Origin: Ilex aquifolium
Taxonomy: Eukaryota; Streptophyta; Magnoliopsida; Aquifoliales; Aquifoliaceae
NCBI GenBank assembly: GCA_951799425.1
Contig: OX637397.1
Location: forward strand, 18,614,064-18,678,063
Length of the DNA: 64,000 nucleotides
Direction of reading: 5' to 3'
Part shown: piece after piece, positions 34,935 through 46,379 of the stretch
How the letters are laid out: every line of letters starts with the position of its first letter
Numbering within the stretch: the first letter of the stretch is position 1
Translations under genes and position numbers: made by a program
The notes under the pieces: model-generated
Seen by the model: only the letters and a program-made list of their open reading frames with translations
Database searches by the model: none
What the model was told of the DNA's origin: nothing

Positions 34935-35215
34935 GTTTTGAATATAAATAGGGGAGTCTATATGGGGAATGATTCCAGTTTGGAGGTGCAAGGCATTGAC
35001 ACGTACAAATTGGAGGTGTGACATGAGCACACATTATATCTTCATGATGTACTTTATGCTCCAGGGATTCAATGAAACTTATGTTCCGTTCTTTCTATGC
35101 TTAGCTTAGGTTTTCACTTTAGTTTTGAGAGAAATAAGGTTGACATTTACCATGAGATGGTTTATTATAGTAGTGGATTTATTTCGGATGGATTTATGAT
35201 TTTGGATATTCTAGT

Positions 35216-36250
35216 ATGAATAATGATTCTTTTTCTCTGCTAACTTATGTTGATAACTCTCACATTGATTTTGTAAAATATTATGCTAGATTAGGCCATA
35301 TTGGACAAGATAGAATGACTAGATTAGCTCGAGAAGGTCTTTTGAGCCCACTCACTAAAATTAATTTGTCCACATGTGAACATTGCTTAGCAGGAATAAC
35401 AACCAGAAAAATGTTTAGAAAAGCCACAAGGGTAGACATCCCATCGCACTTAATTCATTCAGATATTTTGTGGCCAAATGAATGTGAGGGCAAGGCATGA
35501 CGTGGTTCCCATTTCATTACTTTTATAGATGACTACATGCGCTTTGGGCATGTCTATTTGATCTCCCATAAGTCAGAAACATTGGATTGCTTTAGACTTT
35601 ACATGAATGAGATTGAGAATCAAATGGACAAAAGAATTGAAGCTTTAAGAAATGACTGAGGCCGCGAGTATCTATCTCATAAGTTCAGGGAACTATGTGA
35701 AGAAAAGGGAATTGTTAGACAGTTAACGAATCTCAGCACACCACAACAAAATGGTGTGGCAGAAAGGAGGAATTGGATCTTGCTTGACATGGTTAGATCG
35801 ATGATGGTGCAAGCTAATTTGCACATCTCATATTGGGAAGATGCTTTACCGACTGCAGCTTACATTCTTAACCGTGTACCCTCCAAATCAGTACCTTCCA
35901 CTCCTTATGAGTAATGGACCGGTAAGAAGACTGATCTAGGTATCTTGTGGCCATGGGGATCGACAGTTTATGTACACAATACATCTCATAAGCATGGGAA
36001 GTTAGGACCTAGGAGTAAGAAATGTATCTTTATAAGGTACTCTGAACACTCCAAATGTTATGTATTCATTGGGGAACAGCCAAATGGAAGTGTGACTGAA
36101 ATTAAGTCACGAGATATGGATTTTCTCGACAAGGTGGGTGATAGGATGGAACTCTATGAACTGGATGATCTGGAACTTAGCGCATCTATCAGTCTAGTTG
36201 AGATAGAGAAAAAAATTTCTCAACTCCCTGGAGATATGGGAGCGACTTAC
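35216..36250 (+). pseudogene. Copia 2 pre-integrase and integrase
   Basis: LGHIGQDRM and CEHCLAG mark the zinc-binding pre-integrase. HSDILWP, the FIDDYMRF block, RND*GREY (stop TGA at 35658) and QQNGVAERRN mark the catalytic core. Further stops are at 35498 and 35912. The C-terminal block reads GSTVYVHNTSHKHGKLGPRS. Confidence 0.85.
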
Positions 36251-36552
36251 CACCTGGTGAATCATTGCCAATGAATCCAAATGTCCTGAGTTTGAATCTT
36301 GAGAACGTTTTATGGTCAGGCCATGAGGGATTTATTCCTCATGAATACTCTATTCCCGGTGTAAATGGTCTGCTTTGACCAAACAAGGGAGGGGATTATG
36401 CGAGGTGTGTGCAAGCTGTCCCAGAACCCTCGACCGTTGAAGCAAAAAACAAATCATTGCCACTGAATGAGAGTTTTTATGGTACTCATCTATGTAAGAG
36501 CAAACATGAAAGCAATCCCCGTCGTTGATTTTAGATTGAAGGGGAAGCTTTC

Positions 36553-37640
36553 ATGATTGTTGTACATGATAGTGATGAACCTAAGACTTATCAACATGCT
36601 ATCTCATCTGCTGCTAGAAAAGAATGGATAAATGCAATGATTGAAGAAATGGGGTCTATGAAAACCAATCAAGTTTGGGACTTGGTTGACCTTCCTCTTG
36701 GGTGCAAGAGCATTGGGAACAAATGGGTTCTCAAAATCAAACCACAAGAAAAATGGTTCCATTGACAGGTACAAGGCACGTCTTGTAGCAAATGGTTCTA
36801 CCCAACTTGAGGGAATAGACTATGAAGAAACCTTCTTACCGATAGTGAGGTTTGCTTCAATTCGCCTCATTTTAGCTATATTCGCATACTTAGATTTTGA
36901 ACTTTACCAAATGGACGTTAAGACTGCATTTCTCAATGGATAACTAGATGAGAAGATCTATATGGATCAACCATATAGATCTATCTATGACTTAGATCTA
37001 TCTATGCACGTCGCGCAAGTTCAATCGATTTGTCTATGGCTTGAAGCACTCATCTAGAAAATGGTATTTGAAATTTCATCGAGACATCATTGGTGATGGG
37101 TTCATGATGGTAGAAAAAGATCATTGTGTGTACATTAAGCGATCCAAATGAAGTTTTATTATCATCTCTTTGTAGGTTGACGACATTCTATTGGCCGGGA
37201 ATAACAAGGAGATGATTGTCACAGCTAAAGAGTGGTTGTCCTCACATTTCAAGATGAAGGACATGGGTGAAACAAGTTATGTGCTCAGTGTGAGGATCTT
37301 TAGGGATTGTTCAAGACAATTGCTTGGTTTGTCCCAGGAGACTTACCTGATGCAGGTTTTTGAACATTTTCAAATGCACAATGCTAAACCCATTGAAACT
37401 CTTGTAGTTAAAGATGAAGGCCTAAGCTAAAAGGATTGCCCATTAACTCTTGAATAAAAGGAGAAGATATCTCATTTCCCATACGTCAGTGTAGTTGGCA
37501 AGTTGATGTATGCTATGATGTGTACTCGGCATGATATATGTTATGCAGTTGGGTTAGTTAGCCGGTTTCAAGCAAACCTTGGGATTCCTCACTGGAAAGA
37601 AATCAAGAGGATACTCTGCTACCTTAAGGGGACTTTGGAT
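36553..37640 (+). pseudogene. Copia 2 reverse transcriptase
   Basis: AARKEWINAMIEEMGSMKTN, NKWVLKIK, RYKARLVANGSTQLEGIDYE, YQMDVKTAFLNG (then stop TAA at 36941), VDDILLAGNNKEM near 37178 and FKMKDMGETSYVL, continuing into MYAMMCTRHDICYAVGLVSR. The block around KSLYGLKQ is rearranged at 36950-37100. Confidence 0.85.
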
Positions 37641-37659
37641 TACATGCTGTGTTATTAGG

Positions 37660-38144
37660 GTTCAGATTTAAGGCTTATTGGTTACACTGATGCTAATTAG
37701 GGTGGTGACCCAGACGAGCATAAATCGACATTAGGGTACACTTTTTTGCTAAACCATGATGCCATATCTTAGAGTAGTAAGAAACAGACATGTGTAGCCC
37801 TTTCCACTATGGAAGCAGAGTTCATTGCTTGTACGTCTGCGGTTCAGGAAACAATGTGGTTAAGGAGGTCCTAGAGGATCTTGAATTTGTCATGGATGCA
37901 TCAAATCCAGTGACAATACATTGTGATACCATAGAAGCACTTGCTTTCTCCAATAATCCAAAGTATTATGGAAGGACCAAACACATAGGCTTGAGGAATA
38001 ACTTTATTTGAGAGGTAGTAGCGCAAAAGGAGGTGGCCCTGCAATACATTCCTACGAGCCACATGGTTTATGACCCCCTAACTAAGCCTATTTCTAGAGA
38101 TGTGTATAGAGCTCACGTTAGGGCATTTAGGTTGCGTAGTATTT
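37660..38144 (+). pseudogene. Copia 2 RNase H
   Basis: GYTDAN (stop) GGDPDEHKSTLGY, SSKKQTCVALSTMEAEFIAC, IHCDTIEALAFSNNPKYYGR, TKHIGLRNNFI and QYIPTSHMVYDPLTKPI, ending LRSI before a stop at 38142. Acidic residues of the active site are partly kept. Several stops interrupt it. Confidence 0.85.
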
Positions 38145-39259
38145 GATTATATTAGTTGACCATTTGTTGGTTTTTCTTTTCTATCTGATTAGATATCTTA
38201 TTGCTTATGAACATGACATTTTTTAATTATCATGTCTTATTTATGTGGCATAAATAACATTTAGCACATATATATTATTGGAAAATAAATAAAAGTATGT
38301 CATCAAGTTTGGATTGGCTCACTCACACAAGCAATCACTTATGGCGCTTGAAATAGCGAGCAAAGATGAGACGTTATTTTTTGACGCTTGAGATAGCGAG
38401 CAAAGAACACATATCGTATCTTTATATATGTCGCCTTAGTTGGAACCAAGATAAGGTCTAGTGATAGATACCGATAATGGATATATGTATTGATAGCCAA
38501 ATGTGAGATCTTACATTTTTTGCACCATGAGTGGCAAGCAATGTGAGGATTCGGGTTAGACGCTCTGGGAGTGACTAGACTAAGATCTGTATAGTGTTCT
38601 CTGGGAGAGTTACTCCATTGTAACATGTACTTCATACTACATGTGCTTAACAACTGAGACAAAGAGGTGAGTGAATGGATCTCTGCTTCCTCACTATGTG
38701 AGTCCTAGAGGATAATTTTTTCATGAATTGTCCTAACATTGTGCCCTCTGTGACTTTTGACTGTCATAGAGTGACAAACTGATGTTCTCTATTTTGACAT
38801 GTTACCTATGACCATGATTGATTAGGACTTCTGGGACATTGCTGGAAAAGAAGTTAGTTTGGAATCGAGTGTCATTAGGGCATAGGGAAGACTATTGAGA
38901 TCACGACCATGCACTATATTCATTCGTCGACGGATTATGTTGTTCTTGGAGGAAAGATATGATTACGAGTATAATGCAGCTTAGATGAAAATTTAAGTAT
39001 GGCTCTTTTAGGGACAGAGATACTTAACTCGGTGTGATGAAATAGGTATGGGGTATAGTGAATCACTTTATTCCTTTACTTATTTTATAAAGGGTTGATG
39101 TCTCTATGTTGGTATGAGAGGGTTTCTAGTATAGTGCTCTCGATTGTAGGTGGACTTAGCAGCCGCACTATTCTTTAGTCTGTATGAATAGTCACGATGA
39201 TAGAGTTATGCAGAGAGATGAATATTGCAAAGTTGTCCCCGCCATGTGCGAGTGGGAGA
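38145..39259 (+). other. Non-coding 3' region of copia element 2
   Basis: Lies between the RNase H stop and the LTR. It holds two near-copies of cgcttgaaatagcgagcaaa (about 38345 and 38383). It ends in the purine tract agtgggaga before the LTR. Confidence 0.6.
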
Positions 39260-39802
39260 TGTTAGCATGTGGATATGGAGTCGGACCGGCAAACATGGGC
39301 GGACACAATCTGGATAGATAAGGATGGATTAGTGTTTGAATTAACTTAAATTTGGTCAGGCCAAGATAAGGATGGGTTTGGTTCCTAAAATCTCTCCACC
39401 TTATCTTAGTTCGTAAAATCTTACCACCTTATCCCCACATGTGTTATATATCTCTATATATATTTTGGGATTCTACCAACACATGAGATATAGGAAATTA
39501 CTACGATTGATGCTCTTCATTCTATCTTTATATCGTGACTTGTGTGAAACTCTAGAACGGTGGAAATTGAGTTTGGTTTGTGTGGCTTACCTTACTGTGA
39601 GTCAAAGTGTTCGCATTCAAAGATTTTCGTGATTATCAAGGAGGGTCGTAAGGAATAGTAAAACAGTATCTAAATCCACTGATTCGTTGTGTTCGGATCG
39701 TAATCGGATATGACTTACGTTGTCGCATTCCCACAACGAAAATGATTAAGATATTATGTTTCATAAATAGTTTGAATATACGATAATATAATAATTCCAA
39801 CA
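39260..39802 (+). repeat. 3' LTR of copia element 2 (543 bp)
   Basis: Starts TGTTAGCATGTGG after agtgggaga and ends aattccaaca, giving TGTT...AACA ends. It contains tatatatctctatatata as a TATA-like region near 39446. No matching 5' LTR is in the window. Confidence 0.75.
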
Positions 39803-41110
39803 ATAAGTATACACATAAGGAATATTATTTTTACTGTTTGCATCAATGAAATGTTGTAGGTAGGTCTTTATACCAGACTCAAGTCTATCATTAAGTTATA
39901 GGTAGGCCTTATTTTTTAACTGTTGTTACATTTAATACAGATGTAAATGTTTCAATACTCGAATATGCCTTTTACAAATTGATTGCAAACCAATTTCTCT
40001 GTGCCCCATTTGAGTCAAATATACTTCTAATTTCTAACTTGCGTAATTGTACCTTCTTATATATATACTAGATAAACTAATAGAAAAAATTATAATCTTG
40101 CAAGGTTATTGCAACTATGACATAGGAAGTTCAAATTCTCCTAATTTGCAAGACATGAATCAAGCATTTCGGGACAATGGTTACAAAGTCAATTGAGTGA
40201 AAATTGTAAATCAATGCATTATTTTGGATGAATTACATGTTGACAATGCTAATTTAGACTGATTTGGCCAATGCTAATTTACATTCATGTGAAAAATATT
40301 TTGGACGTAATGAAAACGTAACTTTAATGACATTACTTACCCAAAAAAAACTTTAATGACATTAATGTAGCGGTGAGTGGTGCTACCATTGGGATTATTG
40401 TGCATATTTGTCGACATTTGTGGAGCTCATTGATGGTGTTATTGTAAGATATGGATAGAGCTAGTGGTCTTTCTTGTGGTTGTTCGAAAAAACAAAATTT
40501 GTCGATCATTCTCTAATGTATTAGTTTTGCTTTTGCAGTGGTATTACTTCTTCAACGTGGTAAAAACAATGTTCATGAATTTTTTTTTATTGGGCAGAGC
40601 TAGTGGATAGAGTTGGTGGTATGACTTGTCTTAATTTGTCATTTTTATAATTAATGAACACAAATCAATCAAATTAAAATCCTCCATATAGATCAATTTT
40701 TTTATGGTGTCAATTCTTTTTAGTTCTATAGACATTTCCTAATTCTTCATATCAAAGAAAATGGGTCACTTTTGGGATAATTTAGCATACTTTTTCAAAT
40801 AAACTAATGAATATTTGTTTTTATTAGGTCTCTATGTATTAACAGGACATTATTTAATTCACTTATCATGTACTTGTCATTTATTTAATAAGATGGTCAC
40901 AACTCACATGTACCTTCCGAAATTTAATAAGATGGTCACATGCATGTACCATTACATTCATAAATCTCACCCACCTATACACGCATGAAACACACACATG
41001 CACTGATAAGATGAGAGTTGAGATACACCATGGAGATAAGAAATCGGGGAAGAAGAAAAGAAAATCATATGCTTTGTGACCTAACAAGAAAGAAAAACTA
41101 AGTTATAAGA
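39803..41110. other. AT-rich spacer
   Basis: No gene or element recognised. Two near-copies of 'tttaataagatggtcacaac' occur at about 40884 and 40924. Confidence 0.45.
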
Positions 41111-41437
41111 GTTAATTATTTATTTAATCATTGAATTATATTATTTGTGTTAATTGAGTCCTTCAATTATGTTTTATGTGAATTTAGTTCCTAAATTATG
41201 CAATCTAACTCAATGTGGCTCTTCTGTCCAAAGTCACTAAATTTGATAGAAACTTTCACGTGCACATAACGTGGCCTCTGATCTATAACCTAATCTCTGA
41301 CTCATATAATATACACGTGAGGGTTTTCGTCAAATTTAACGGAGAATTTAAATGAAAGAGCCACATTGAGTTAGATTGCATAATTTATGGGTTAAATTGA
41401 CACAAATAATATAGTTTAAGGGCTAAATAAATAGTTA
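41111..41437. mobile_element. Fold-back MITE (~330 bp)
   Basis: The left arm starts gttaattatttatttaatca; the right arm is its imperfect complement, ending gctaaataaatagttaa. The inner arms match closely (ttatgcaatctaactcaatg against its complement at about 41367-41391). The left arm carries an extra partial duplication around 41180. The target duplication is unclear, so edges are within a few bases. Confidence 0.75.
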
Positions 41438-41541
41438 AATTTTTATTAGATAAAAAATGAAAAATGTAGTACCAAAAATCACATTTTGGCAAAGAAACAC
41501 TAAGAGCAATTCCAATAGGCATCTCAAAAGCCAACTGGAAT

Positions 41542-41839
41542 TAGGGTTGATAATTGAGCCGAGGTACTTGAGCTCGGCTCGATAAGGTTTAACTCGAGCT
41601 CAGCTCATGTTTACGAGCCAAACTTAAACAATTTTTTAGACTAACTTAAAAAACAAGTATAAAAGACGCGGTTCGTTTATATGTAAAATAGTCGAGTTAT
41701 TCGAGCTCGACTTGAGTTCGAATCGTTTTTTGCTCGGTTCGCTCTCGGCTCATTTTTTAAACAAGTCAAACTTAAACAATTTTTTAAGCTTGTTTAAAAA
41801 AAAATAACCTCGATTGGATCGGCTCGATTATCAGCCCTA
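41542..41839. mobile_element. hAT-like MITE (298 bp) with 8-bp target duplication
   Basis: The terminal inverted repeats are tagggttgataattgagccg and the complement of cggctcgattatcagcccta. Flanks are actggaat (41534-41541) and actggaac (41840-41847), a 7/8 match of the 8-bp length typical of hAT. The interior is rich in gagctcggctc-type palindromes and has no ORF. Confidence 0.85.
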
Positions 41840-41847
41840 ACTGGAAC

Positions 41848-42839
41848 TCCCAATTGTCATATTTGGCAATTGCTGTTTCTCCAATGTAAATGTTAAATAC
41901 TTAGGTGGTAAAATAAAATTTGGTCGTATATCAAATTTGACATCTCCTCTTTGTTATGACAGATCTCTTACATGCATTATTTTATTGAGAAAAAAAAATT
42001 AATGCAAAAGCTTTCAAACAAAATGTGAAGGTAAAAGATAAAGATATAATAAAATAATTTATTTTGATATATCAGTTAAAATACAATGAGGTGAAAATAT
42101 CAAATTCTACATATAAGTCTTTAAATTTAAATTTGGCATCTCAATTTTAACATCTCGGAGATATTCTAACCAGTAATAAATCAACACAATCTCACCTCAT
42201 GAAATCCAAGTATCTAACAACTCTTTAAGAAAAAAAAATAATAAAAGATTATTCTTGAGAACCAAGTTCTCCTCCTGTTCACAATATCAGAAAAATATTC
42301 ATTGCGGAGAAGCTGTAAAAATGGTGGACAGACAGAGAAATGAGAAACCATACAAAACAATAATGTGGGATTCCTCACTTAATTATAGAGATAATCTAAA
42401 ATTCAAATATTAAGGGCAGGTTATTGTTGATGAGGTAAGAAAAAAAAGTGACAGGCGGAAAGAGAAAAAGTGACACGCAGAGAGAGATAACGGAAAAAGA
42501 AACTTTTGTTGCTTCCGTCAATAAAATCCACTTAAATGACTGGATCTAACAATTCCTTGATACTAACTGACATTTTATTGAAATGACAATTTATTATTGG
42601 TGTTGAGTAGTACAAGTGGGTACCAACTTGATACTGTCCCAAAGGGACAACACTACGGTACAGCCATTGACTTTTGCGGTACCATACCGAAATATTTTGG
42701 TGGCTGAAAGTTGAATAAAACTCTACAGAATGATGCAAAAAGGGACAAGTGTAAAGGTAAAACAAAGGCAACCGGAGTGACCTGTTGAGACTTAAACCGT
42801 ACAACAATAATGGATGAAGGTTGTAGCATAGCATGAGTG
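41848..42839. other. AT-rich spacer
   Basis: No gene recognised. A tract with cgg-ta 'ggtaccataccgaaatatttt' composition lies at 42650-42700. The open frame on the minus strand here looks fortuitous. Confidence 0.4.
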
Positions 42840-43289
42840 AGTTACGAAGTTTATGGAATATTTACAATATTACTTGCAAGATTTACAAGAACAATGGGTA
42901 TAATAACAAAGATAATTGTATTCTTACGAAGTCAGTAGAACCAACTACAAAAACAATGGAGTATTTACTACATTAGTAAAAAATGTACAATAGTAGTTGG
43001 GATGGATACAAAATAAAATAAATATTTGCAACCATAGTGGATAAATTTACTAATATACCTAAAGTCACATGAATGGATCGATCAATATGATATTTGATCG
43101 ATCATTACATATTGATCGATTCAATAAAAATATGATCGATCATTATGTGTTAAGAAAAAGGAGTGTGGGTTAAGAAAAAGGAATTTTGAGGCAAAAATAT
43201 ATATTATATATAATTTGACAGATCACAAATATGAATGATCGATCATATTGGCTCAAAATATTTACAAATTGAATGGATTGTATACCAAT

Positions 43290-43760
43290 TTTTTGGGTAT
43301 ATTTACAACTTCAATGGGAATATTTACAACTTCAATGGATCATTTACTACTTTTATGGGAATATATACAACTTCAATGGATCATTTACCACTTCAATGGA
43401 GCATTTACCACTTTTAATGGAAAGTTTACAATTTTAATGGATCATTTACCACTGTAGTGGATTCTTTACCAAATTTAAGGCAATACTTAAAACTTCAATG
43501 GATCATTCATAACTGTATTTTTACGATATTTAATACTCATGATCGATCATTAAATATGATCGATCGATCAGATTTTAACGTAATATATGAGTAACCCAAG
43601 AAGATATACAACTTCAATGGATCATTTACCACTTTTAAGGGAATATTTACAACTTCAATGGATCATTTACCACTTTTAAAGGAATATTTACTACTTCAAT
43701 GGATCATTTACCACTTTTATAGGAAAATTTACAACTTCAATGGATCATTTACCACTTTTA
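43290..43760. repeat. 21-bp minisatellite
   Basis: Unit near aacttcaatggatcatttac plus c, with variants gggaatatttac and cacttttaatgg. It is interrupted at about 43520-43600 by a GATCGATC-bearing stretch. The same unit forms part of the 180-bp repeat, so the larger repeat seems built from it. Confidence 0.8.
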
Positions 43761-44830
43761 TGAGAATATTTACGACTAGTAGGGAGTAGCATTTACTAAA
43801 GCAGTGGTATTTTTTACAATAGCTAATAGTCCATGATCGATAATTGAATATGTTCGATCGATCATTGCACTCAGGTGAGTTCATAAGTAATGGATAATCC
43901 AATAATATATACAATTTTAATGGATCATTTACCACTTTTATGAGAATATTTACAACTAGTGGGGAGTAGCATTTACTAAAGCAATGGTTTTTTTACAATA
44001 TTTAATAGTCATGATCGATCATGGAATATGTTTGATCGATCATGGCACTCAGGTGAGTTCGTAAGTAATGGCTAATCCAATAATATATACAATTTCAATG
44101 GATCATTTACCACTTTTATCAGAATAGTTACCACTCGTGGTGAGCAGCATTTACTAAAGCAATGATATTTTTTACAATAGCTAATAGTCCATGATCGATC
44201 ACTGAATATGTTCGATCGATCATGGCACTCAGGTGAGTTCATAAGTAATGGCTAATCCAATAATATATACAATTTTAATGGATCATTTACCACTTTTATG
44301 GGAATATTTACAACTAGTGGGTAGGAGCATTTACTAAAGCAATGGTTTTTTTACAATATTTAATAGTCGTGATCGATCATGTCACTCAGGTGAGTTCGTA
44401 AGTAATGGCTAATCCAATAATACATACAATTTTAATGAATCATTTACCACTTTTATCGGAATAGTTACCACTCGTGGTGAGCAGCATTTACTAAAACAAT
44501 AGTATTTTTTACAATAGTTTATAGTCCATGATCGATCATTGAATATGTTTGATCGATCATGGCACTCAGGTCAGTTCGTAAGTAATGGTTAATCCAATAA
44601 TATATACAATTTTAATGGATCATTTACCACTTTTATCGGAATAGTTACCACTCGTGGTGAGCAGCATTTACTAAAGCAATGGTATTTTTTACAATAGTTT
44701 ATAGTCCATGATCGATCATTGAATATGTTCGATCGATCATGGCACTCAGGTGAGTTCATAAGTAATGGCTAATCCAATAATATATACAATTTTAATGGAT
44801 CATTTACCACTTTTATGGGAATTGTATAAT
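43720..44830. repeat. ~180-bp tandem repeat, about six copies
   Basis: The phrase aatccaataatatatac recurs at about 43896, 44074, 44254, 44411, 44591 and 44771 (periods 178, 180, 157, 180, 180). Each unit has 'atggatcatttaccactttt', 'gcatttactaaa', two GATCGATC palindromes about 20 bases apart, and 'cactcaggtgagttc'. The 157-base unit has lost one palindrome. Confidence 0.9.
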
Positions 44831-45537
44831 TACAAGAAGAGAAAGATTTTTTGAATATAAGTGGAACCAACTACAAAGGCAATAGATTATTTACTACATC
44901 AGTGATAAATGTACAATAGGAATTGGAACAGATACAAAAGTAAATACATTAACAACCATAGTGCATAAATTTGATCGATCGTGTACAAAAAATGATAGAT
45001 CAGTAAGTAGTAAGTAAATTTGATCGATCAAATAAAACATATTGATGGATCATATTGTTGCAGATTTGAAAGTGAATCAGAATTAATAAAGTACTGGGGC
45101 GAAATGATCGATCGTTTAAAAATTTGATCGATCTTTTTAGTAATTAAATTCGATCGATAAAAATTATATATTGATCGATCATCGCAGATTTGCCCAGTAA
45201 ATAATCACTGTGGATATCCGATCGATCGGTAAAAAAATTGGATAGGTCAGTCAGTTGTAATTGTAATCGATCGATCAGAATGATATATTGATCGATCAAA
45301 TTGTTCCAGATTTCTAACGTGAATCAGAAGTAAAAGAAATACTGGGGATATTTGATCGAGCGTTTTAAAAATATGACAGATCAGTATGTATTCAGTTAAT
45401 TTGATCGATCATATATTTATATTGATCGATCAAAGTGTTGAAGATCATAAGTACTGGGTGCATCTGAGCGATCAAATATTTATATTGATCGATCAAATTG
45501 TTTAAGACCATAACTCATAAGTACTGGGGACATCTGA

Positions 45538-45641
45538 TCCAGTACTTAACATCTGCAACAATTTGATCGATCATAATAAATATCTGATCGATCAGATATT
45601 TATTATGATCGATCAAATTGTTGCAGATGTTAAGTACTGGA
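45538..45641. repeat. Perfect 104-bp palindrome
   Basis: Centred on GATC|GATC between 45589 and 45590. Left arm: tccagtacttaacatctgca and onward through atttgatcgatcataataaa to tatctgatc. The right arm is its exact complement, ending taagtactgga. There is no loop. It contains three GATCGATC copies. Confidence 0.95.
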
Positions 45642-45960
45642 CATATGATCGATCAAATATATATATTGATCGATCAAATTGTTCAAGATCAGAACTCATA
45701 AGAACTGGGGACATCTGATCGATCAGATATAAGTATTTGATCGATCAAATTGTTGCAGATCCTAAGTACTGTGACATATGATCGATCAAATATTTATATT
45801 GATCGATCAAATTGTTCTAGATCAGCATTCATATTGACTGGGTACATCTGATCGATCATACATGTATATTGATCGATCATTGAGTTATTAAGGTAGAAGT
45901 TGAATGGGAAAGTGGGATTTTGATCGATCGAAAGTAAATATGACCGATCAGGTATTATGT

Positions 45961-46379
45961 ATTTACGTAAATGCCCTCAAAGAGGAATTGATTGAAGCGT
46001 TGTAATGGGGGTATTGTAGTAAATTAACATCGCAGTATCCACAAATAAATCCCCAAATCGCACGAAATTAGCCCTAATCAACTCGCGCCAACCGAAGCCA
46101 TTCAAAATCCTTTCCAAATCCTGTACACCAAGAAAAACCCATTCCAAATCCTGAAAAACCAATCCAAATCCTACAAAACCCAATCAAAATCTCCGAATTC
46201 CATAAACCCAAAATCGCCAACCACCCGAAATACCTTTCATGAGATCGGGTACAAAAATGCGATGCCTACACACACTACTTCCATTGTGAATCTTCCATTT
46301 TTCGTTGTGAATCTTCCATTGTGAATCTCCCATTGTGAATCTTTCATTGTTCGTTGTGAATCCCTTTGGAGCTTTGCTG
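45961..46379. other. Spacer/leader before the plant-transposon-protein gene
   Basis: 46090-46185 has repeated ccaaatcct phrases. 46280-46370 has five near-copies of tgtgaatcttccattg directly before the ATG. No gene is visible. Confidence 0.5.

Larger units (their letters stand above)
34601..39802 (+). mobile_element. Ty1/copia element 2, 5'-truncated, heavily decayed
   Basis: Reading blocks in order on +: end of gag with a knuckle CYNYDKLGHFAHEC (34729-34770), protease WIIDSGEIDHLARD, pre-integrase YYARLGHIGQDRMTRLAREG and CEHCLAG, integrase FIDDYMRFGHVYLIS and NGVAERRN, reverse transcriptase, RNase H, a 1.1 kb non-coding stretch and one LTR. No 5' LTR, primer site or gag N-terminus is visible. 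More than ten stops interrupt the blocks. The domain order is copia. The long 3' stretch and 543-bp LTR distinguish it from the first copia element. Confidence 0.88.
42840..45960. repeat. GATCGATC-rich repeat complex (~3.1 kb)
   Basis: A nested complex. Copies of a ~110-bp unit flank the first half (42937-43048 and 44864-44972). Inside are 21-bp repeats built on aacttcaatggatcatttac and a ~180-bp tandem repeat. The second half (44970-45940) alternates tgatcgatcaaattgtt and taagtactgggg phrases at 20-120 base spacing. By hand I count 39 exact GATCGATC from about 43077 to 45920, plus near-misses such as GATCGATA. The core usually sits in ttGATCGATCaa or atGATCGATCat, so many sites are longer palindromes. 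There is no coding potential. I do not recognise the family. Confidence 0.9.

Noticed and set aside
43235..43457. Two overlapping ORFs over the 21-bp repeat
   Set aside because: Repeat length is a multiple of three, so frames stay open by chance; the product is a simple repeat.
43720..45960. CRISPR-like array
   Set aside because: This is a plant nuclear locus; the 180-bp units are tandem with no unique spacers of constant length and there are no cas genes.
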